From positions 62,001 through 126,000 of the forward strand of contig CAZJBS010000005.1 of the NCBI GenBank assembly GCA_964544475.1: DNA of 64,000 bases, read 5' to 3'. Position 1 is the first letter of the stretch, and every line of letters starts with the position of its first letter. The notes beneath the pieces were generated by a model. It was not told the DNA's origin. It saw only the letters and a program-made list of their open reading frames with translations, and made no database searches. This DNA is from CAZJBS01 sp964544475. Its GTDB lineage: Bacteria; CLD3; SB21. A program made the position numbers and the translations under genes. Below, in pieces: positions 51,553 to 60,844 of this stretch.

Positions 51553-53667
51553 CTATTTGGCCGTCGACTTGAAGTGTACGCCCAATTCCTCCATCAGGAA
51601 TGAATAGACGTTGGTGTCTTCTTCGAGTCGGTCTTTCATGGATGTTCCTGGACCATGACCGGCCGTGGCATTGGTGCGCAAAAGCATCGGACGCGCCGAA
51701 CCCGTCGCTTGCAGACGGGCGATCATCTTGCGTGATTGCATGGGATCGACGCGTCCATCATGGTCGCCGGTGCTCATGTAAACCGCCGGATACGCCATCC
51801 CGTCCTGGACCCGGTGCAGGGGCGAATACCCATGCAACGCTTTGAATTGATCGGGGTCCTTGACCGTGCCGAATTCGGTCACGTTGAAGGCGCCGTTCGG
51901 GCTGAGTTCCACACGCAGCATATCATAAATGCCAACACGGCTGACGACGGCACGGAAGAGATCCGGCCGTTGCGTCATGGCGGCGCCCATCAGAAGACCA
52001 CCGTTGCTGCCGCCCATGATCGCCAGTTTCGATGGATTGGTGTATTTTTGTGTTATCAAGTATTCGGCGCACGCGATGAAGTCGTCAAACACGTTTTGTT
52101 TGCGGGTCAGATTACCGGCAAGGTGCCACGCTTTTCCGAATTCCCCGCCGCCACGCAGATTCGCATCCACCCACACGCCGCCGTTTTCGATCCACAGTCG
52201 CCACTTATCGGAAAACCGGGGCCTTTGGCTCAGGCCGTATCCGCCGTAACCATACAGAATGACGGGATTGTTGCCGTCCAGCTTCGTACTACGCAGGCGA
52301 AGGATGTTGATCGGTATTTTTGTGCCGTCTTTCGAGGTGGCGAATTCACGTATCACTTCGCTGTCATCAAATTTGGCGGGTGACGACGTACCCATAACCA
52401 CCTTGATCGTTTCTTTGTCCCTGGCATCATACCGGAATATGGCGGGCGGTTGGATGTACGATTCCATCCGGTACAACAGCGTGCCATCTTCGCGCGCAAC
52501 CACGTTGGAGATCGATGACACGGCCGCCACAGGTACGATGCCGATTTGTTGTCCTTTTAGACTGAGAACACGGATTCGATTTGGTCCCCCGTACATGTCC
52601 ACAACAAAAAGACGGTCCCTGGCGACGGCAAAATCATCAATCACCGGTTCGCCGGCCTGGACTATGATCCGGGCTTCGGATAATTTTGGGTCGCGCAATG
52701 AAACGGACAGGAGCTGGCGCGTTGGGGCCTCCTTGTGGGAAAGCAGGTAGAGTTGTCCATCCGGGCCGGCCTCGGCTTTGGTGACGCCATCTGAGAATTG
52801 CGTCACCTGAGTCCATACCCCGGAAGGGTTCATCACATAATGCGCATATTCGCCTCCGTCGCCATTCTGTACGGACGCGATGAGGTGGCGATCCGCGGTG
52901 GCCAGCCGGATTTCTGCAATCCGCGGCAATTCCCTGCCGAACACGTAACGATCCTCGCTGGCGGGTGTGCCAAGCCGGTGAAAATACACCTGCTGATAGA
53001 AATTCCGGTCTTCGTCGGGTCGTTCATTCCCCTGAGGGTAACGCGTATACCAGAACCCGCTGCCGTCGTGGTTCCAGGCCAGATCGCCGCCGCCCGTCGG
53101 GAATTGCACACGCGGAACGACGTCATCCAGTTGGCGGCCGGTGGCCACTTCGAACACGCGCGCCGAACCGTCTTCACTGCCTCTGGCCGAAAGGGACACA
53201 GCCACAAACCGGCCGTCGTCGGATACGCGGAACCAATCCAACCCAAGCCTGGCGTTGGAGTCGAGTTGCTCCGGATCGACCACCACGCGCGCCCGGGAGG
53301 TATCGAGATCATATGGAAGAACGACAAGTACCGGGCGATTCCTTGGCGGCTGATCCTTCATCGCAAATACCCTGTCGCCGACAGGTGTCAGCCTGTAATA
53401 CCTCGCCGGGCGAACACTCAGTTGGCTCAGGCGTTCATGGACGGTGCTTCGAATGGACAAGCGCTCAAAATAGGCACGGCTGTAGTCGTTTTGCGCCTCG
53501 ATCCACTTCTGCACGTCCGGATCCTCCGCGCGCTCCAGCCATCGATAGTCGTCGGTAATCCTGACGCCGTGATATTCGTCCGTGACTGGCCTCTTTTCCG
53601 TCACCGGCACCGGTTTCGATATTTGACAGGACACCAGGACCAGAGTCAGCAATAATATTCTTTTCAT
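51553..53667 (-). CDS. Prolyl oligopeptidase (S9A), lipoprotein
   Basis: The product has 704 residues with GAGGAG before ATG 53667. The signal MKRILLLTLVLVSC ends at a lipobox Cys, so the protein should be lipid-anchored in the envelope. The N-terminal propeller domain starts TDEYHGVRITDDYRWLE, the usual S9A opening, and continues to about residue 430. The catalytic alpha/beta-hydrolase domain has YGYGGYGLSQRPRFSDKWRL, nucleophile Ser554 in MGGSNGGLLMGA, Asp in GDHDGRVDP and His in TAGHGPGTS. It cleaves short proline-containing peptides after Pro. The nitronate monooxygenase-like gene begins two bases after its stop and is probably co-transcribed. Confidence 0.96.
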   Translation of the reverse strand: MKRILLLTLVLVSCQISKPVPVTEKRPVTDEYHGVRITDDYRWLERAEDPDVQKWIEAQNDYSRAYFERLSIRSTVHERLSQLSVRPARYYRLTPVGDRVFAMKDQPPRNRPVLVVLPYDLDTSRARVVVDPEQLDSNARLGLDWFRVSDDGRFVAVSLSARGSEDGSARVFEVATGRQLDDVVPRVQFPTGGGDLAWNHDGSGFWYTRYPQGNERPDEDRNFYQQVYFHRLGTPASEDRYVFGRELPRIAEIRLATADRHLIASVQNGDGGEYAHYVMNPSGVWTQVTQFSDGVTKAEAGPDGQLYLLSHKEAPTRQLLSVSLRDPKLSEARIIVQAGEPVIDDFAVARDRLFVVDMYGGPNRIRVLSLKGQQIGIVPVAAVSSISNVVAREDGTLLYRMESYIQPPAIFRYDARDKETIKVVMGTSSPAKFDDSEVIREFATSKDGTKIPINILRLRSTKLDGNNPVILYGYGGYGLSQRPRFSDKWRLWIENGGVWVDANLRGGGEFGKAWHLAGNLTRKQNVFDDFIACAEYLITQKYTNPSKLAIMGGSNGGLLMGAAMTQRPDLFRAVVSRVGIYDMLRVELSPNGAFNVTEFGTVKDPDQFKALHGYSPLHRVQDGMAYPAVYMSTGDHDGRVDPMQSRKMIARLQATGSARPMLLRTNATAGHGPGTSMKDRLEEDTNVYSFLMEELGVHFKSTAK

Positions 53668-53854
53668 GGGCTCTCCTCAATGCATTTGAACGTCAGACCA
53701 ATAACGTCAGTAAGATAACCGAAGGCCCGAAAACAAACAAGACCGGCCGATGAGGTCCTCGTGACAACGTGGTGTCAGTAGCCTGGGCCGGAATATTTTT
53801 TAGGAGACCATTGGACCACTTGTAATTCCATCAAATATTTCTATCTTTTGCCGC

Positions 53855-55882
53855 ATGCGACGCAGCGATCAGAAATTCAAAATCGTATCCGATTATCAGC
53901 CGCAGGGCGACCAGCAACGCGCCATCGAGCAGTTGATCGCCGGCATTCAAAGGGGGGAACGGTTTCAAACACTGCTCGGCGTGACCGGTTCCGGGAAGAC
54001 CTTCACGATGGCGAATGTCATCGAAACCGTCGGCCGCCCCACACTCGTCCTGTCGCACAACAAAACCCTCGCGGCGCAGTTGTACGGTGAACTGAAGCAG
54101 TTCTTCCCCGAAAACGCGGTCGAATATTTCATCAGTTATTACGATTACTACCAGCCGGAAGCGTATGTCCCGAGCAGCGATACGTACATCGAAAAGGACA
54201 TGTCGATCAACGATGAGATCGAAAAACTACGTTTGCGCGCGACCAGTTCGCTCCTCGAAAGGAACGACGTCATTGTGGTGGCCTCCGTCAGTTGTATTTA
54301 TGGCATCGGCTCGCCGGACGATTATCGTGATCTGTACGTGTTCGTCGAAAAAGGCCAGCCGATCGAGCGCAACCGCATTCTGTCCCGGCTGGTCGAGATG
54401 CAGTACAATCGCAACGACATGGATTTCAAACGCGGCACCTTTCGCGTGCGCGGCGACGTCGTCGATGTCTACCCGGCCTACGAAGATCACTTCATCCGGA
54501 TCGAGATGTTCGGCAACGACATCGAACAGATCAGTTTCCTCGAACCGGTATCCAACCGTCTTCTGTACAAATCCAACACGGCGATCGTTTTTCCGGCCAC
54601 GCAATTTGTGACCACCGAGGAAAAATTGCATCAGGCCATCCTGCGCATCCAGGCCGAATTGGAGGAGCGGCTGGGTCTCCTGCGATCTCAGAACAAGCTG
54701 GTCGAGGCGCAGCGCCTGGAGCAACGGACAAAGTACGATATCGAGATGATGCTCGAACTTGGATATTGTTCCGGCATCGAAAACTACTCGCGCCACATCG
54801 CCGGCCGCGGCGAGGGGGAACGTCCGGCCTGTCTGCTCGATTTTTTTCCACGGGACTTCCTGATGATCATTGACGAATCCCACGTGACCCTGCCTCAGGT
54901 CCGCGCCATGTACAACGGCGACCGCGCGCGCAAATTGAACCTCGTGGAATACGGATTCCGCCTCCCGTCCGCGCTCGACAATCGTCCGTTGAAGTTTGAA
55001 GAATTTGAATCCATGCTGAATCAGGTGGTCTTCGTGAGCGCCACACCGGCCGACTACGAACTCAACAAATCGGAAGGCGTGATCATCGAACAGATCATCC
55101 GTCCGACCGGTTTGCTCGACCCGGAAATCGAGGTGCGGCCCGTCAAGAACCAGATTGACGATTTGATCCACGAAATCCGTGAACGCGTGGCCGCCCATGA
55201 ACGCGTCCTGGTGACGACGCTTACGAAACGCATGGCGGAGGATCTCACGGAATACCTGTCGAATCTCAAAATCCGTGTCCGCTACATGCATTCGGAGATT
55301 GACGCCATCGAACGGGTGGACATTCTTCGCGATCTGCGCCTCGCGGTTTTTGACGTGCTGGTCGGCATCAATCTCCTGCGCGAGGGTCTGGATTTGCCGG
55401 AAGTGTCGCTGGTGGCCGTGATCGATGCGGACAAGGAGGGTTTCCTGCGGAGCGCGCGGTCTTTGATGCAGACGTCCGGCCGGGCGGCACGGCACGTCAA
55501 CGGGAAAGTGATTTTTTATGCGGACCATGTCACGGACTCGATGAAATCCGTGATCGACGAGACCGCCCGCCGTCGCCAGTTGCAAAAGGCCTTCAATGAA
55601 GAGCACGGTATTGTCCCAACCAGCATCCTCAAATCGGCCGATCAAATCCGGCGCGCCACGTCCGTGGCGGATTATTTTACATATCGTTTCGAATCCGAAC
55701 CGACGGCGATGGCGGCCGAGGGCATACCCGACTATGAGGCGATGATGTCGGGAGAAGACCGCGATAAGTTGATGGCCCGGCTAAAGGCCGACATGAAAGA
55801 CGCCGTACGAAAACTGGAATTTGAACGCGCCGCGCAGATCCGGGATCTGCTCGCCGGGATGGAGGGAAAGGCCGGAACATGA
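53855..55882 (+). CDS. uvrB: UvrABC system protein B
   Basis: The product has 675 residues, full length. It begins KFKIVSDYQPQGDQQRAIEQ; Walker A GVTGSGKT is at 42-49. The damage-probing beta-hairpin follows (YYDYYQPEAYVPSSDTYIEKD), then helicase motifs LMIIDESH, FVSATPADYE, LVTTLTKRMAEDL, VLVGINLLREGLDLPEV and QTSGRAARH. The C-terminal UVR motif (MKDAVRKLEFERAAQIRDLL) contacts UvrC. UvrB verifies DNA lesions loaded by UvrA and recruits UvrC for incision in nucleotide-excision repair. No clear Shine-Dalgarno precedes the ATG. Its stop overlaps the start of the TPR lipoprotein (ATGA). No UvrA or UvrC gene is in the window. Confidence 0.98.
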   Translation: MRRSDQKFKIVSDYQPQGDQQRAIEQLIAGIQRGERFQTLLGVTGSGKTFTMANVIETVGRPTLVLSHNKTLAAQLYGELKQFFPENAVEYFISYYDYYQPEAYVPSSDTYIEKDMSINDEIEKLRLRATSSLLERNDVIVVASVSCIYGIGSPDDYRDLYVFVEKGQPIERNRILSRLVEMQYNRNDMDFKRGTFRVRGDVVDVYPAYEDHFIRIEMFGNDIEQISFLEPVSNRLLYKSNTAIVFPATQFVTTEEKLHQAILRIQAELEERLGLLRSQNKLVEAQRLEQRTKYDIEMMLELGYCSGIENYSRHIAGRGEGERPACLLDFFPRDFLMIIDESHVTLPQVRAMYNGDRARKLNLVEYGFRLPSALDNRPLKFEEFESMLNQVVFVSATPADYELNKSEGVIIEQIIRPTGLLDPEIEVRPVKNQIDDLIHEIRERVAAHERVLVTTLTKRMAEDLTEYLSNLKIRVRYMHSEIDAIERVDILRDLRLAVFDVLVGINLLREGLDLPEVSLVAVIDADKEGFLRSARSLMQTSGRAARHVNGKVIFYADHVTDSMKSVIDETARRRQLQKAFNEEHGIVPTSILKSADQIRRATSVADYFTYRFESEPTAMAAEGIPDYEAMMSGEDRDKLMARLKADMKDAVRKLEFERAAQIRDLLAGMEGKAGT

Positions 55883-56694
55883 CAAAATGCAAGTGGACGA
55901 TCACGATCCGGTCTGCGATTTGGTGCTGCCTGGTGGGCTTGGGATTGTCCGCGTGCCGCTCGGGGCATAAGCAGCAGGCAGAGATTTTCTACGAGACGGG
56001 ACGCCGGTTTGAAGCCGATTCCATGTACTCAAAGGCGATTGCCGAGTACCGGAAGGCCGTCGAGCGTTATCCGGACCATCGCGACGCCCATTTCCAGATC
56101 GGCAAAATTTGTGAACAACTGGGTCTGCCGCACATGGCCCGACTCGGCTATGAAGCGGCGCTTCGGGTGGACGACGATTTCGCACTGGCCTACAATAATC
56201 TCGGCAACGTGCTGGGTCAAATGGGCAAACTTGACAGCGCCGTACAAATGTACGAAAAAGCGATCGACGTGGACCCCACGATGGCGTCGGCTCACTACAA
56301 CCTTGGTCATGCCTGTTTGTTGAAGCGGGAACTGAGAAAAGCCGAAGCCGAGTTGCGGGAAGCCGTGCGGATCAATTCAAAGGAGCCGCGATACCATAAA
56401 GGCCTCGGACTTCTTCTGATGACTGTTCAGCGGCCGGAAGAGGCGATCGTCTGCCTGAAGAAGGCGGCAACCATGGATACGATCGATTCTGAAATCCCGT
56501 ACCATCTCTCCATGTTGCACGAATCGCTGGGTCAATTCGACGAAGCCATTCTCTATACGGAACGCTACCTCCCACGCATCACCGATCAGCAGGAACGAAC
56601 CATCGCCATTCGACGTCTGCTCGACCTGAAGAGCCGCCGCGCCATCGAGAAATTGGATGCCCAGCGGGCGCGTATCCGAAAAAAACCCTCGTGA
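55879..56694 (+). CDS. TPR-repeat lipoprotein
   Basis: The product has 271 residues, starting inside the uvrB stop (ATGA). The signal IRSAIWCCLVGLGLSAC ends in a lipobox (LSAC), giving a lipid-anchored, probably outer-membrane, protein. At least five TPR units follow (MYSKAIAEYRKAVERYPDHRD; ALAYNNLGNVLGQMGKLDSA; SAHYNLGHACLLKRELRKAE; GLGLLLMTVQRPEEAIVCLK; YHLSMLHESLGQFDEAILYT), a binding scaffold. Its last about 25 residues are very basic (KSRRAIEKLDAQRARIRKK). Coupling to uvrB looks fortuitous, since the functions are unrelated. A terminator-like hairpin follows 50 bp after the stop. Confidence 0.9.
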   Translation: MTKCKWTITIRSAIWCCLVGLGLSACRSGHKQQAEIFYETGRRFEADSMYSKAIAEYRKAVERYPDHRDAHFQIGKICEQLGLPHMARLGYEAALRVDDDFALAYNNLGNVLGQMGKLDSAVQMYEKAIDVDPTMASAHYNLGHACLLKRELRKAEAELREAVRINSKEPRYHKGLGLLLMTVQRPEEAIVCLKKAATMDTIDSEIPYHLSMLHESLGQFDEAILYTERYLPRITDQQERTIAIRRLLDLKSRRAIEKLDAQRARIRKKPS

Positions 56695-56743
56695 GGTTTC
56701 ATCCTCCGAATAACCGTATTCGGTCCTTCACACGTCGGCCATC

Positions 56744-56776
56744 AAAAAAAAGCGGCTCCACACGGAACCGCTTTTT
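56744..56776. terminator. Bidirectional intrinsic terminator
   Basis: AAAAGCGG-C-TCC, loop ACAC, GGA-A-CCGCTTTT: a stem with one C/A mismatch, flanked by an A-run to the left and a T-run to the right. It can end both the uvrB unit (plus) and the lipoprotein gene at 56795-57679 (minus). Confidence 0.8.
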
Positions 56777-56794
56777 CGTTCGATGTATGGTGAT

Positions 56795-57679
56795 TTACAA
56801 TGGCGTGATGCTCACCGTCCCGTTGTTGACCGTGACGGCATACGAATGGCCATTGATGGTCATAGTGATCCCGGCGGCCGCAAACGTGATCGAACCGGTG
56901 ACGCTGAAGTCGCCCGCTATTCCCGACACACCGTCCGGATTGGGTGTGACATCCTGCGCAATGACAAATCCCACGGTTCCGGACGTCGGCAGCGTACTGC
57001 CTTCGTTGATGCGGACATTTGAAAACGACTGCTGATACGTAATGTCGAAGGTCACGTCGTCACCCGACACGCCGGGCGTGTTCCTTCCCACCTCGGCACG
57101 GGCATTGAAGTTCAAAGCGCCGTTGAATGTCAACGCACCGGCCACGCCGCTCGTGATCCAGTTGTCAAATCCGGTTATCTCGAAGTTGGTGGCGGAGATA
57201 TTGACGAACAGTTCCCGGCTGACGGTGACATCAAAACTGTCATTGGCGGTCAGGACAATATTGGCCGTGTCGGTATCGATCAATGGCGCGACGAACAACG
57301 GATACCCGTTGAAGTTCTTCTGGAATTCCAAAAGCAGGGTCGCTGAAAACACACCCCCGCTGAGTTCATAATCGGCCGAGCACGTCCATTGATCCGTCGT
57401 CGTGTCCAGAATGCACGTGTCCGTTGAGGCGGGGACGGACGGACGGACGGCGTGTTTGGCCAGCACCGTGGGAAGCCTGAACCTGGTTGTGTCGGCCAGC
57501 GCCAGACCGATATCGGTGATCAGCAATACATTGTCCATGACGGCCTTGCCGCCTTCATTGGATGTGGCCACCTGATCTTCAAACAATTCCTTGTCGCCAT
57601 TCAGCTTATCACAACTGAACATCGTGATGCTTCCGATGACAGACGCCAGCAGCAGAAATGACATGTATGGATTGCGCAT
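56795..57679 (-). CDS. Lipoprotein of unknown function
   Basis: The product has 294 residues with AGGAG eleven bases before ATG 57679 (Met6 is closer). The signal MSFLLLASVIGSITMFSC ends in a lipobox with lipidated Cys. The mature part has short alternating strands rich in Thr, Ser, Asn and Gly (NIVLTANDSFDVTVSRELFV; GALTFNGALNFNARAEVG; GDFSVTGSITFAAAGITMTI), which points to an all-beta fold. One Cys pair (DTCILDTTTDQWTC) may be a disulfide. No family is recognised. It lies between a terminator and the divergent FAH-family gene and appears to be a single-gene unit. Confidence 0.75.
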   Translation of the reverse strand: MRNPYMSFLLLASVIGSITMFSCDKLNGDKELFEDQVATSNEGGKAVMDNVLLITDIGLALADTTRFRLPTVLAKHAVRPSVPASTDTCILDTTTDQWTCSADYELSGGVFSATLLLEFQKNFNGYPLFVAPLIDTDTANIVLTANDSFDVTVSRELFVNISATNFEITGFDNWITSGVAGALTFNGALNFNARAEVGRNTPGVSGDDVTFDITYQQSFSNVRINEGSTLPTSGTVGFVIAQDVTPNPDGVSGIAGDFSVTGSITFAAAGITMTINGHSYAVTVNNGTVSITPL

Positions 57680-57700
57680 GGTATGAAAACTCCTGTTTAG

Positions 57701-57729
57701 TTGTGAAAGAAACTATCGTGTTCTATATT
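57701..57729 (+). promoter_or_regulatory. Sigma70-type promoter for the FAH-family gene
   Basis: TTGTGA (57701-57706) and TATATT (57724-57729) with a 17-bp spacer. The +1 at about 57736 sits just before an in-frame ATG (57737), so either a leaderless start there or a Shine-Dalgarno-led start at GTG 57806 is possible. Confidence 0.5.
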
Positions 57730-57805
57730 CCAATGTATGGCAACCGGCGGCCGCCGTCGCTTGCCCGATTTTGAATCCATATCATCAACCCGCGCAGGAG
57801 ACACC

Positions 57806-58477
57806 GTGTCCTTCATCACCTTCAACGGCGAAAACATTAACGTCTCGAAAATCTTGTGCGTTGGCGCCAACTATCCGGCCCACATTGCCGAAATGAATCC
57901 CGGAAAACCCCCGGAACTGCCCAAGGAGCCGGTCATCTTCATGAAGCCCCCGTCGGCCATCATCCACAACGGCGACATGGTGCGCCTGCCGTCGGGTTAC
58001 GGTGAGGTACATCACGAAGTTGAACTGATTGCTGTCATCGGCAAGGGTGGCAAACGAATTGCGGCCTCCGAAGCTCACGCCCACGTGCTCGGATATGGCG
58101 TCGGACTGGACCTGACGCTGCGGGACGTGCAGGCCGAGGCGAAAAAGAAAGGACGCCCGTGGACCATTGCGAAGGGATTTGATACATCCGCCGTGTTGTC
58201 GGACATCGTCTCTCCGGATGTAACCGGCGATCCTCATGCCCTCGATCTCCACCTGTGGATCAACGGCCAATTGAGGCAAACCGGCCAAACCAGCGGGGTT
58301 GTGTTTCGTATTCCTGCCATCATACAGTATGTGTCGGGATTTTTCACATTGAATCGCGGGGATGTGATATTCACAGGCACACCCCCCGGTGTGGGACCTT
58401 TGCGACCGGGTGACCAATTGAAAGCCGAACTGGGATCGATCGTCGAACTGAATGTGGCGGTGATGTCCGACGACTAA
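57806..58477 (+). CDS. Fumarylacetoacetate hydrolase family protein (YcgM/FAHD1-like)
   Basis: The product has 223 residues from GTG 57806, preferred because AGGAG lies just upstream and the sequence from there (SFITFNGENINVSKILCVGANYPAHIAEM) lines up with family starts; ATG 57737 would add 23 residues. Metal-binding residues of the FAH fold are visible: VHHEVELIAVIG (two Glu) and GVGLDLTLRDVQ (Asp). KGFDTSAVLSDIV and IFTGTPPGVGPL close the active site, as in acylpyruvate hydrolase or oxaloacetate decarboxylase (FAHD1). It hydrolyses or decarboxylates a small beta-keto acid with Mg or Mn; the natural substrate is not fixed. Its stop overlaps that of the convergent PD40 gene by four bases. Confidence 0.92.
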   Translation: MSFITFNGENINVSKILCVGANYPAHIAEMNPGKPPELPKEPVIFMKPPSAIIHNGDMVRLPSGYGEVHHEVELIAVIGKGGKRIAASEAHAHVLGYGVGLDLTLRDVQAEAKKKGRPWTIAKGFDTSAVLSDIVSPDVTGDPHALDLHLWINGQLRQTGQTSGVVFRIPAIIQYVSGFFTLNRGDVIFTGTPPGVGPLRPGDQLKAELGSIVELNVAVMSDD

Positions 58478-59829
58478 TTGTCGCTGGCCGTCGAAACTCT
58501 CTTCTCCAAAATCTGAATCAGGTCGAATACCGACTTAGACGTCGCTTCTTCAGAAACCGCCATGAAAATCTGGTAGTTGCCGTTGCGGTTGCTGCAGAAG
58601 AGGATTCGAGAACCGTCCGGCGAATAATGGGGAAAAATGTCATCCCGGTCATCGTTGGTGACCCTGGCCAACTCGCTGCCGTCCGACCTCATTTGATAGA
58701 TTTCAAAATTGCCGTCGCGGTTGGACGAAAACGTGACAAATTCGCCGCTTCGGGACATGCATGGCTGTATGTCATCGCCCGGCGATTTGGTCAGGTTCGT
58801 TGGCGTACCTTTGCCGTCGGCCGAACCAATGCAGACGTCGGTGCCGGAAGCTTCCATGGTGGAGAAGAGAATCTGGCTGTTTTGCGGGATCATATAGGGA
58901 TCCGTATAGAACGTCTTTTCATCCCCCATGATTTTGAAAAGAAAATTGCCGTTTTTCTCCACACTGTACAGGCCGGCGGCCTTTTCCCAGAACGGTTTGT
59001 TTGAGAAATCAACCCGGTTACTGGCAAACACGACACTCTGGGTATCCACAAAAACCGGATTCCAGTTGTCTGAACCGTAACTGGTCGTGATTTTTTTTGG
59101 ATTCTTGCCGTTGGCGTCCATGTAATACACCTCCCGCGTGAGGTACTTTTTGGCCGTCTTGTCGTCTCGCGTGGATGTGAATACGATGAAGCGCCCGTCC
59201 GGTGAAAAGGAAGGATTTTCATCCGAGCTCGGATCGGTCGTCAATCGCTGAATGGACGATTCGCCCTGGGACAGGGACATGGTATAGATGTCCCAGTTGC
59301 CGTTTCGGTCGGATTGAAACAGGATCTTGTTGCCGTCCGGAGCAAACGACGGCTCGATATCGTTGAACTTGGAAGCCGTCACCTGGGTCACTTTAAAGGC
59401 GCTCGCAAACCGTTCGGCGATACGTTCCTTGTAAACTTCGGCTTTGAAATCGCGCAGCACGATCAGATACGTTTCATACGCCGAACGTTTTTTGTTCAAT
59501 GTCATCAGGAGTTCGGCTTTGGCATACTGATTATCCATGTTCGTCGGATCCAGGACCAGGGAACGGTTCAAGTAGACCAGGGCATAGGCCGGACGACTCA
59601 GGGCACGGTATTCCTGGGCAATGTCATTGGCGAGGGCAGCGCTCGAACTGTCAGCCATGTACTGATTGAAAAGGGACGTCAATTTGTCGGACAGCGTCTG
59701 GGTCGAATCGAGGACGATTTCGGCTTTGGGTGGAACGACGACACTATCCAAATCCTGGGCGAAACCACGACTCGACATGACGAACAATGTCGTAAGAAAT
59801 ACGGAAAAAATGACTTTGCGCGATGCCAT
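58474..59829 (-). CDS. TPR plus PD40 (TolB-like) periplasmic propeller protein
   Basis: The product has 451 residues from ATG 59829, with GGAG nine bases before it; the frame also reads in from a TTG five codons earlier. The signal MASRKVIFSVFLTTLFVMSS is followed by a helical/TPR segment (LANDIAQEYRALSRPAYALVYL; NMDNQYAKAELLMTLNKKRSA) to about residue 130. Five to six PD40 blades come next (PSFAPDGNKILFQSDRNGNW; FSPDGRFIVFTST; CMSRSGEFVTFSSNRDGNFE; HYSPDGSRILFCSNRNGNYQ). It is organised like TolB, which works with Pal and the outer membrane, but has TPRs instead of the TolB N-domain. It is the second propeller protein in this window. A palindromic site precedes it at 59871. Confidence 0.88.
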   Translation of the reverse strand: MASRKVIFSVFLTTLFVMSSRGFAQDLDSVVVPPKAEIVLDSTQTLSDKLTSLFNQYMADSSSAALANDIAQEYRALSRPAYALVYLNRSLVLDPTNMDNQYAKAELLMTLNKKRSAYETYLIVLRDFKAEVYKERIAERFASAFKVTQVTASKFNDIEPSFAPDGNKILFQSDRNGNWDIYTMSLSQGESSIQRLTTDPSSDENPSFSPDGRFIVFTSTRDDKTAKKYLTREVYYMDANGKNPKKITTSYGSDNWNPVFVDTQSVVFASNRVDFSNKPFWEKAAGLYSVEKNGNFLFKIMGDEKTFYTDPYMIPQNSQILFSTMEASGTDVCIGSADGKGTPTNLTKSPGDDIQPCMSRSGEFVTFSSNRDGNFEIYQMRSDGSELARVTNDDRDDIFPHYSPDGSRILFCSNRNGNYQIFMAVSEEATSKSVFDLIQILEKRVSTASDN

Positions 59830-59870
59830 GGACATCATCTCCAAACTTGAAAACGGATTTCTCAGAGTTA

Positions 59871-59898
59871 TTGCATGTTATGCAAAAGGCCCTATAAA
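59871..59898 (+). promoter_or_regulatory. Promoter with palindromic operator upstream of the LysE-family gene
   Basis: TTGCAT (59871-59876) and TATAAA (59893-59898) are spaced by 16 bp. TTGCAT-GTT-ATGCAA (59871-59885) is a perfect palindrome covering the -35 box, and a third TGCAA copy follows the -10. A regulator binding here could control the exporter and, because it lies 42 bp upstream of the opposite gene, the PD40 gene too. Confidence 0.5.
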
Positions 59899-60076
59899 TG
59901 CAAGCTGTTTATTGAGGTTACGCGCCACCCGAGCGCTCAAATCAGGCGCCAAAGCCCCTTCATCCTGCTGACGTAAAGAATGGACTGGAGAAATTCAGGC
60001 AAAACCGGTATTAATGGCCTTCAAAGCTGCAACACTCGGGCTTGTGCCGAGGGTCGATCAGCGGGAGAATACGACT

Positions 60077-60706
60077 ATGTGGTCTTTGGTTTTTCAGGGT
60101 TTCCTATTGGGTTGGTCCGTGGCGTGGCCGCCCGGTCCGATCAATACGGAGATGATCCGGCGTGGCCTGTCCGGTGGCTTCTGGCGGGCTTACGTGGTTG
60201 GTCTTGGGGCCTGTGTGTCCGATTTTTTCTGGGCTCTCGTCGTCGCCGCCGGCATCGGGACGGTTTTGAATGAAGACGGCGTGAGACCGATTCTGGGCGG
60301 CGTCAGCCTGGCCCTCTTGTTGTACCTTGCCTACACGTTTCTCGCCGGCGCGTGGCGTCAATGGCAGAAAAAGAAATCGGGAGGACCGATTGAATTTGAC
60401 GCGGGCGCCCACGACACACGGAAAGGCTTCCTCCTCGGCATGACGATGGCCCTGGTCTCTCCATGGAACCTCGCTTTCTGGTTGGCCGTCATGGGCAGTC
60501 AAAGCCGTGTCCTGACTTTCGGAGAATCCGTCGTCCTGGCTTCCGCCGTGGTCGCCGGAGCCACGACGTGGGGTGTCGTTTTATGCACGGCCATTCGGAT
60601 GGGAGCGAGGTTCACCACGCCGACGTGGGAACTCGTAACCAGGGCGCTGACGGGCCTGTTAATGCTGGTATTTGCCGGCCTCTTGGCCGTCCGACTCGTC
60701 TATTGA
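60077..60706 (+). CDS. LysE/RhtB-family amino-acid exporter
   Basis: The product has 209 residues from ATG 60077 (GGGAG nine bases upstream). The start is supported by the first membrane helix (LVFQGFLLGWSVAWPPGPIN), which carries the family's PPGP motif. Five to six membrane helices follow (VVGLGACVSDFFWALVVAAG; GVSLALLLYLAYTFLAGAW; GMTMALVSPWNLAFWLAVMG; GLLMLVFAGLLAVRLVY). FLLGMTMALVSPWNLAFW is the LysE second-half signature. The family exports basic, neutral or sulfur amino acids and relieves overload. Specificity cannot be told. It is the only gene of its unit, with an operator-like palindrome in its promoter. Confidence 0.9.
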   Translation: MWSLVFQGFLLGWSVAWPPGPINTEMIRRGLSGGFWRAYVVGLGACVSDFFWALVVAAGIGTVLNEDGVRPILGGVSLALLLYLAYTFLAGAWRQWQKKKSGGPIEFDAGAHDTRKGFLLGMTMALVSPWNLAFWLAVMGSQSRVLTFGESVVLASAVVAGATTWGVVLCTAIRMGARFTTPTWELVTRALTGLLMLVFAGLLAVRLVY

Positions 60707-60767
60707 TACACCTGTGCCACGAGGTGCATTGAGCCACGGTCCGGGCCATGATTCATTTAGAATTTCC

Positions 60768-60796
60768 TTGCATCGTTGGTATGGTTCGTCTATATT
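60768..60796 (+). promoter_or_regulatory. rplU-rpmA promoter
   Basis: TTGCAT (60768-60773) and TATATT (60791-60796) with an ideal 17-bp spacer give a +1 at about 60803, leaving a 42-nt leader with AAGGAGA next to the GTG start. Confidence 0.65.
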
Positions 60797-60844
60797 GCGT
60801 TCCCAATTTAGATACTGTAACTCAATAGTTCTTAAGGAGATCTC

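Noticed and set aside
54227..55645. A 472-codon minus-strand frame
   Set aside because: It lies wholly opposite uvrB, which is certain.
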